From positions 1-49,684 of the forward strand of contig BJHK01000025.1 of assembly GCA_014192425.1 (NCBI GenBank): a stretch of 49,684 bases of DNA, written 5' to 3'. The position numbers and the translations under genes are program-made. The notes below the pieces were generated by a model. The model saw only the letters and a list, made by a program, of their open reading frames with translations, did not search any database and was not told the origin of the DNA. Origin of the DNA: Planctomycetia bacterium (GTDB lineage: Bacteria; Planctomycetota; Planctomycetia; Pirellulales; UBA1268). Position 1 is the stretch's first letter, and each line of letters begins with the position of its first letter. Below are positions 45,444 to 49,684 of the stretch, in pieces.

Positions 45444-46667
45444 CAGCCTTTCGCGTGGAAAGAGTGTTGCCACCCAGAGACTTCCCGTCACTTCTTCGGA
45501 ATCACCGGCTTTGTTCTCATGCGGCGATGGCTTACCCTCACCGATGGTGGCCATGGCGTCCTTCCCGTCGAACGGCTTGGTGGGGTCGCCCGTACCGCCA
45601 GCAAGTGCCAGCAATGTCGGCATGACATCGACATGGTGCAGCGGTTCGTTCACCACACAGGGTTTGAGTTTCGCCGGCCAATTGACGATCGCCGGCAACC
45701 TGACGCCGCCTTCATGTAGGCCGCCTTTACCGCCGGTAAACGGGGTGTTCGTGGCCGGCGGCTTGGAGCCGAGGGCGACACCCCCGCTGGCCTCGCGCTC
45801 TTCCGGCGACCGCGCCCCCGTGGCGAAGAGCGCGCTGGTAGCCCCACCGTTGTCAGTGGTGAAAAGGATCAGCGTGTTCTCGCGCATCCCCTTCTTCTCC
45901 AGAGCGGCGACGACGCGGCCCACCTGTGCGTCCAGTCCGCTGATCATTGCGGCGTACTCGCGGTGCTCCTTGTCTGGGAAGATCTCCCGATAGGCGTCCG
46001 CGTCCTCCTTCGGAGCCTGATACGGAGCGTGCGGCGCAAGGGACGCGAAGTACAGGAACATCGGCTTCGACTTGTCGTGCTTCTCGATCAGGCCGACCGC
46101 CTCGTCGCCGATTTGTGTGGTGTAGTAGCCGTCCTCCCTGAGGAAGGTTCCGTTACGCTGCCAGTCGACCACCCCGCCACGGTCCTTCGTGAAGTAGTCG
46201 ACCTCGCCAACGACGTTTCCATAGAAGTGGTCGAACCCTCGGCTATTCGGCCAGTACTTCTTGTCCGCATGGCCGAGGTGCCACTTGCCGACCATATACG
46301 TGCTGTAGCCGATCTCCTTGAGGGCTTGGGGAAGCGTCTTTTCGTCGGCCGGAAGGCCGTACTTGTGGCTGGGAAAGATGACCAGCGTCTGTAACCCGTG
46401 CCTCATCGGATAGCGGCCAGTCAGTAAGGCAGCGCGGGCCGGGGTGCAGAGCGGCAGGCCGTAGTACGATTCGAGGCGCACCCCGTCCTTCGCCAGGATG
46501 TCAATGTTTGGAGTTTTGATCTTGCTGCCGCGGCAGCCGAGGTCGGCGTTGCCGAGGTCATCTGCAAGGATGATGACAATGTTCGGCTTGTCCGCGGCCC
46601 ATGCGGCGCGAGACCCGCAACTGAAGGCCGCAGCGAAGACAGCAAAGATCACACGGAATCGAATCAC
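45405..46667 (-). CDS. Sulfatase in an integron cassette, C-terminally truncated
   Basis: 420 residues from GTG 46667 with a GGAG site about 11 bases upstream. Signal peptide (VIFAVFAAAFSCGSRAAWA), NIVIILADDLGNADLG, the formylglycine motif LCTPARAALLTGR (Cys about 75), GKWHLGH and FTTDNGG are intact. After GEGKPSPHE (about 375) the sequence no longer resembles sulfatases: the usual C-terminal subdomain of roughly 80-100 residues is missing, and the last 12 residues are read from attC (45347-45443). The start lies 33 bp from the neighbouring attC, as for the other cassettes. Activity is doubtful. Confidence 0.88.
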   Translation of the reverse strand: MIRFRVIFAVFAAAFSCGSRAAWAADKPNIVIILADDLGNADLGCRGSKIKTPNIDILAKDGVRLESYYGLPLCTPARAALLTGRYPMRHGLQTLVIFPSHKYGLPADEKTLPQALKEIGYSTYMVGKWHLGHADKKYWPNSRGFDHFYGNVVGEVDYFTKDRGGVVDWQRNGTFLREDGYYTTQIGDEAVGLIEKHDKSKPMFLYFASLAPHAPYQAPKEDADAYREIFPDKEHREYAAMISGLDAQVGRVVAALEKKGMRENTLILFTTDNGGATSALFATGARSPEEREASGGVALGSKPPATNTPFTGGKGGLHEGGVRLPAIVNWPAKLKPCVVNEPLHHVDVMPTLLALAGGTGDPTKPFDGKDAMATIGEGKPSPHENKAGDSEEVTGSLWVATLFPRERLAQQNAAADTGGM

Positions 46668-46700
46668 GATGCCATCTCCTCAAGAGTGCGAACGTCTGAT

Positions 46701-46790
46701 GCCGAACGGCGGCGATCAGCGGCTCGCGACCCACGGGCCAGCAATCACGCACGACGACTCCCGCGAGGCCATTGCATCGCGTGGTTAGTC
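46701..46790 (-). other. attC recombination site 2
   Basis: 90 bp, boxes GCCGAAC (46701) and GTTAGTC (46784-46790), both one mismatch from consensus. Arms GCGATCAGCGGCTCGCGA and CGCGAGGCCATTGCATCGC pair with two unpaired bases on the right arm. The TAA stop of the 113-residue gene is formed within the R'' box. Confidence 0.8.
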
Positions 46791-47126
46791 CTTGAGGATC
46801 CACCGTGGCAGCGGAATCGCCTCGCTTCTTGCAGCTATCAAAAGAACGCCTGAGGCAAGCACGAGCACGGGTATCTCGACTTCCACTTTCAATACACCCA
46901 TCTGCCGCAACACGGACAGCACGCTCGCAAGGCCGAAGAAACCCGCGATAACGAATGAAACTTTGTCGAAGCCGGAAAGCACAATCGCGAGGACGCCAAC
47001 GACAGCGAGCGCCAGGGACCAAGCCCAGTCGACAGTCGGGATAAAGCCGAGACTGCTGAGCAGCCAGCCGCCGCCTACTGCGACGAGCAGAACCCCGAGA
47101 ATCAGTGACGTCCGATCTTGTTGCAT
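46785..47126 (-). CDS. Cassette gene: small membrane protein
   Basis: 113 residues, hydrophobic, about four helices: SLILGVLLVAVGGGWLLSSL, WSLALAVVGVLAIVLSG, FVIAGFFGLASVLSVL and IPVLVLASGVLLIAA. The pattern of paired short helices with a Gly-rich start resembles LiaF/DUF5668-type membrane domains, without proof. It begins 20 bp after attC 3 and its TAA stop sits in the R'' box of attC 2, typical of compact cassettes. Confidence 0.78.
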   Translation of the reverse strand: MQQDRTSLILGVLLVAVGGGWLLSSLGFIPTVDWAWSLALAVVGVLAIVLSGFDKVSFVIAGFFGLASVLSVLRQMGVLKVEVEIPVLVLASGVLLIAARSEAIPLPRWILKD

Positions 47127-47146
47127 GGGAAAAGTCTCTCAGGGTG

Positions 47147-47236
47147 GGCTAACGACCGGCGATCAGCAGCTCGCCGCTCTTGGATTATGCCTACCGCAGG
47201 ACGTTAGGGCGAGGCTGCTGCATCGCTTGGTTCTGC
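47147..47236 (-). other. attC recombination site 3
   Basis: 90 bp, boxes GGCTAAC (47147) and GTTCTGC (47230-47236, degenerate). Arms GGCGATCAGCAGCTCGCC and GGCGAGGCTGCTGCATCGC pair perfectly except for two unpaired bases. It ends the 210-residue cassette, 26 bp after that gene's stop. Confidence 0.8.
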
Positions 47237-47262
47237 CTGCGCGCTATTCCGATTGACGACGC

Positions 47263-47895
47263 TCACTGCGTTGTTTCAAGGATAACCGGGAACGCGATTA
47301 CCTTGCGATCGTTGGGCAATCCCTCGTACGCCAAGGGCTCGTTGCTCAAACTGAATCCGGAAGCTGACGAGCGGACGACATACTTGGAACTGAGGCTTTG
47401 AGTAGTCCGAGCCCAGCTGAATTTGGTGCTCAGCTTGAGACGGGCGTTGAATCGGGCGACACCAAGCCCATCGGACAGACCTTCACCAACAGGGTCGCCG
47501 GATGCTGCATCGATAATCTGACATCTTGCACCGGCAACTGCGGCTCCATCGCGATCGTGCACCTCGCACACGATCGGAACGGATTCTTCGCCCATGGCCG
47601 ACCAGTACTCAGCGTTCAAAGCGATACCGGCACCAGTCGCGCCAATAGCGGCTATCAACAGTCCCAATAGGCGCTTTGACTGCGACCGAAAGCAGACAAC
47701 GGCACCGGCGACCAGAAGAGCGACACCGATTCCGAAGATCGCTAGATAAGGGAACCACGGGGCGAACATCAGATAAAAGTTGAACGCCAACATCGCGGGT
47801 AGAATCGCGAAAAGACCGATGAACAGGGTGGCGTTCGCGAGGGATGCCGTGTGTTCCGGAAGTGCAGAGCTCGGGTTGTGAGGCGGCGAGTTCAT
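47263..47895 (-). CDS. Cassette gene: membrane protein with Ig-like domain
   Basis: 210 residues. Three helices in the first 95 residues (LANATLFIGLFAILPAMLAF; YLAIFGIGVALLVAGAVVC; LLGLLIAAIGATGAGIAL), then an exposed domain with VPIVCEVHDRDGAAVAGARC and GLSDGLGVARFNARLK, which looks like a carboxypeptidase regulatory-like (Ig) fold. The ATG is 26 bp after attC 4. Two Cys in the domain may pair. Function unknown. Confidence 0.78.
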   Translation of the reverse strand: MNSPPHNPSSALPEHTASLANATLFIGLFAILPAMLAFNFYLMFAPWFPYLAIFGIGVALLVAGAVVCFRSQSKRLLGLLIAAIGATGAGIALNAEYWSAMGEESVPIVCEVHDRDGAAVAGARCQIIDAASGDPVGEGLSDGLGVARFNARLKLSTKFSWARTTQSLSSKYVVRSSASGFSLSNEPLAYEGLPNDRKVIAFPVILETTQ

Positions 47896-47921
47896 GGAAG
47901 GCGACGATGGCTCACTTCTCG

Positions 47922-48010
47922 GCAGAACGCTCGCGATCAGCGGCTCGCGACCAAGGGATTATCCACACCGTCGGATTTTATCGCGAGTCCGCTGCATCGC
48001 TTAGTTGGAC
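47922..48010 (-). other. attC recombination site 4
   Basis: 89 bp, boxes GCAGAAC (47922) and GTTGGAC (48004-48010). Arms GCGATCAGCGGCTCGCGA and TCGCGAGTCCGCTGCATCGC pair with two unpaired bases. The central part (GGATTATCCACACCG) is nearly the same as in site 6. The methyltransferase ORF runs through most of it. Confidence 0.85.
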
Positions 48011-48821
48011 GATTAGCCTTGGGCGCTTGCCCCATCACGACCTGAAATGTGTCGCGGACGACGAAGTCCGCGGGGGTCGCAGCGGCAAGGGACCGCTCAA
48101 GTTGTTTCTGAATGCCTGCAATTCGACTGGCGCGAAGACACTTCACATCCACGTAGCTCCAAATCAGCGCTGCACACAGCTCAGCAGAGAGTCGCCGCCG
48201 ACGGCTATAAGTTTTTCGCCGACAGTTGAGAAAGCCCCTATTCCGGGAAAAGTCCGCGTAGCCCGTGGCAAACAGATTGCGAACCTCGCGGGTGGGACGC
48301 GGTATCCAAAACTCCGGCACATACGGCACGATCACATCCCCAATAATTTCGTAGACCGCGTCCGTGAAGGTCGGTTGGTGCCAGATCCCCAAAAACCAGC
48401 CGCCTGGCTTGAGAAGTGAGAAGATCCGTCCGTAGAAAACCTCTCGGGGAATCCAGTGGAGAGCGCTTGCAGCCACGACGAGGTCATACCGCTGCGCGGT
48501 TCTGAAGGCCTCGAAAGTCGTCTGGTGGATGTGCGTATCTGCGGCGTCGCGGTAACGTCGACGCAGCAGCCGCGCAAAGGCGGGACCGGGTTCAAGGACG
48601 TCGAGATGAAGAGCGTGGGTCAGCAACTGCTCCGTCGCTTGCCCCGACCCTGCGCCTACCTCAAGAACATGACGCAGCTTCCGACCCGATAGGCCGTTTT
48701 TCCGCATCGTCGCCACCGCGTCCCTGAAGCTGATCTCGGGATACGAAGGCCTCGCCGCATCGTACTCCTTGGCGACCAGCGCGAATGCCAGTTTTCCGCG
48801 AATATCAGTGTTGAAAAACAT
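47937..48821 (-). CDS. Cassette gene: class I SAM-dependent methyltransferase
   Basis: 294 residues. SAM motif I is VLEVGAGSGQATEQLL (about 52-67), followed by LDVLEPGPAFA (motif II), YDLVVAASALHWIP (about 112-125) and LLKPGGWFLGIW. N-terminal AKEYDAARPSYP is common in Methyltransf_11/25 proteins. Substrate unknown. The ATG lies 14 bp after attC 5. The last 23 or so residues are translated from attC 4 itself and so are probably not functional sequence. Confidence 0.85.
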   Translation of the reverse strand: MFFNTDIRGKLAFALVAKEYDAARPSYPEISFRDAVATMRKNGLSGRKLRHVLEVGAGSGQATEQLLTHALHLDVLEPGPAFARLLRRRYRDAADTHIHQTTFEAFRTAQRYDLVVAASALHWIPREVFYGRIFSLLKPGGWFLGIWHQPTFTDAVYEIIGDVIVPYVPEFWIPRPTREVRNLFATGYADFSRNRGFLNCRRKTYSRRRRLSAELCAALIWSYVDVKCLRASRIAGIQKQLERSLAAATPADFVVRDTFQVVMGQAPKANRPTKRCSGLAIKSDGVDNPLVASR

Positions 48822-48835
48822 GGGCCACTTCTATC

Positions 48836-48924
48836 GTCCAACGGCTGCCTTCAGCAGATCGCAGCCAATCGATTCTCAATACCGCAGGATGTCATCGCGA
48901 TTCTGCTGCAAGGCTTTGTTAGGC
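48836..48924 (-). other. attC recombination site 5
   Basis: 89 bp with consensus boxes GTCCAAC (48836) and GTTAGGC (48918-48924). Arms GCCTTCAGCAGATCGC and GCGATTCTGCTGCAAGGC pair with two unpaired bases on the right. It ends the 187-residue cassette. Confidence 0.88.
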
Positions 48925-48946
48925 ATTCCTGGTCAAGACCCCGACC

Positions 48947-49510
48947 CTATTCTGCGCGAGCTTTCTCCAACTCGGCCAGCAGCTTCAAAAGCCGATCTCG
49001 AGCTCGCATAATCTCGGCTTGCCAGTCGTCGTTGTTGATTAGGAACTGCTTGTTGCCGGAGATAAGTTGGGCATAGGACTGAAACAGAGATCCTGCTGCA
49101 GTGATCTCAGCAGCCCGTAGTGCCGTGGCGGCATGAGCGGCTTGCGCTTCAGCTTGCCTGGCCAGTTCGTCACGAGTCTGCGCCAATTCAATGCGCTGAA
49201 GGGCAAGTTCCTTCCGCTGTAGGAGCAACGTATAGGCGAGTGCGGCAAACGCTAGACCAGAAAAGAAAGTGTTCAGCGCACCAAACATGTCCCCAAACTG
49301 ACCTCGGCTACTCCAATCGTTGAATACTCCGGAGAGCACCAGACCGTAAGCGATGGCGACCACGGTGATACCGAGCGCCCCAAGCCCCAGCGGCCATAGA
49401 GGTTCTGTGGCGAGATTTGTCCTGTTGAGCTGGGTATCGGCGTCGTTCATGGCGTGGATTCCACGGGACTCATCGCCTGTGAATTGAGGTGGACGGGCAA
49501 CCACAGTCAT
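48947..49510 (-). CDS. Cassette gene: membrane protein with coiled coil
   Basis: 187 residues from ATG 49510, preferred because it is 43 bp from attC 6, like the short leaders of the other cassettes; ATG 49450 is an alternative. Two helices (LGALGITVVAIAYGLVLSGVF, about 43-63, and LNTFFSGLAFAALAYTLLL, about 79-97) are followed by a long charged helix (QRKELALQRIELAQTRDELA...) predicted to form a coiled coil, with a Lys/Glu-rich end. This plan is frequent in phage-defence and cassette genes of unknown role, but no function is shown. Confidence 0.75.
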   Translation of the reverse strand: MTVVARPPQFTGDESRGIHAMNDADTQLNRTNLATEPLWPLGLGALGITVVAIAYGLVLSGVFNDWSSRGQFGDMFGALNTFFSGLAFAALAYTLLLQRKELALQRIELAQTRDELARQAEAQAAHAATALRAAEITAAGSLFQSYAQLISGNKQFLINNDDWQAEIMRARDRLLKLLAELEKARAE

Positions 49511-49524
49511 CGCGATGCCAACAC

Positions 49525-49542
49525 GGCTCTGGCTCTGGCTCT
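49525..49542. repeat. Short 6-bp tandem repeat
   Basis: Three copies of GGCTCT stand between attC 6 and the start of the 187-residue cassette gene. Probably a chance microsatellite. Confidence 0.6.
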
Positions 49543-49553
49543 GGCATCCTGTT

Positions 49554-49641
49554 GCCTAACGCCGCCGATCAGCGGCTCGCGACCTTGGATTATCCACACC
49601 GACCGATTTTATCGCGAGTCCGCTGCATCGGCTTGTTAGAC
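49554..49641 (-). other. attC recombination site 6
   Basis: 88 bp with consensus boxes GCCTAAC (49554) and GTTAGAC (49635-49641). Arms GCCGATCAGCGGCTCGCGA and TCGCGAGTCCGCTGCATCGG pair with two unpaired bases. It belongs to a cassette whose gene lies beyond the window edge; only 43 bp of that cassette's remainder is visible. Confidence 0.88.
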
Positions 49642-49684
49642 CGGGCCGGATCGTAGGGGTGATACATTCATGCTATCTGTGGCT

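Larger units (their letters stand above)
45347..49684 (-). mobile_element. Integron gene-cassette array (no integrase visible)
   Basis: Six attC-like sites separate five complete cassettes and one that runs off the window: sulfatase, 113-residue membrane protein, 210-residue membrane protein, methyltransferase and 187-residue protein. All genes are on the minus strand, start 14-43 bp after an attC and stop in or just before the next one. The unpaired bases of each attC lie on the arm next to the gene 3' end, agreeing with this polarity. The integrase and attI would lie beyond 49684. Without intI in view this is technically a CALIN or the distal part of a sedentary chromosomal integron. Confidence 0.88.

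Overview
The window is a high-G+C, densely packed stretch of a bacterial chromosome, very probably from a planctomycete. The evidence is a secreted Gly/Ser-repeat protein ending in two copies of what looks like the planctomycete TIGR03000 domain, two formylglycine-type sulfatases, an HTTM membrane protein, FHA/sigma-54 regulators, a Hanks-type kinase and many secreted or lipoprotein genes of unknown function. Genes are commonly joined by 4-bp stop/start overlaps (ATGA or GTGA). The first 95 bases are nearly pure G and look like a sequencing or assembly artefact at a contig end.

Region by region. 0.4-9 kb: a methyltransferase-like ORF, leuCD, a secreted protein, a TPR-like protein, a PII signalling protein, a convergent FHA-GAF-sigma-54 activator and leuA. 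9-18 kb: an RND heavy-metal efflux adaptor and pump (CzcBA type) overlapping a MazG-like gene, a large membrane protein and an ABC ATPase, then a secreted FKBP isomerase. 18-25 kb: the Gly/Ser-repeat protein, a hairpin and a 22-bp inverted repeat, an HTTM protein with a small partner, asd, truA, a Ser/Thr kinase and accA. 25-26.4 kb: a small decay zone with a frameshifted AbrB-type antitoxin, a Uma2 nuclease and the remains of a toxin-antitoxin pair. 26.4-28.4 kb: a light-driven proton-pump rhodopsin followed by a Brp/Blh-type carotene dioxygenase, i.e. opsin plus the enzyme that makes its retinal. 28.8-34.8 kb: CvpA, a YdjM-like hydrolase, a ZIP transporter, a small membrane protein, pdxA and a LolA-like secreted protein. 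35-43 kb: three linked cell-envelope genes of which two share a domain, and two TlpA-like thiol-disulfide proteins flanking an aminotransferase and deoC.

The most striking part is 45.3-49.7 kb, where composition drops. It is an integron gene-cassette array: six attC recombination sites of 88-97 bp, each with paired R boxes, a strongly self-complementary body and two unpaired bases on the same arm. Between them lie five complete single-gene cassettes, all on the minus strand (a C-terminally truncated sulfatase, two small membrane proteins, a SAM methyltransferase and a membrane/coiled-coil protein). No integrase is visible; by array polarity it would lie beyond the right edge.

How the genes work together: leuA/leuCD, asd, pdxA, accA and deoC are housekeeping metabolism; PII and the sigma-54 activator suggest a nitrogen or carbon signalling node; rhodopsin plus Blh would give light-driven proton pumping if carotenoid genes exist elsewhere; the sulfatases and cassette array form a flexible accessory zone. 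All family assignments come from motif recognition by eye, without database searches.
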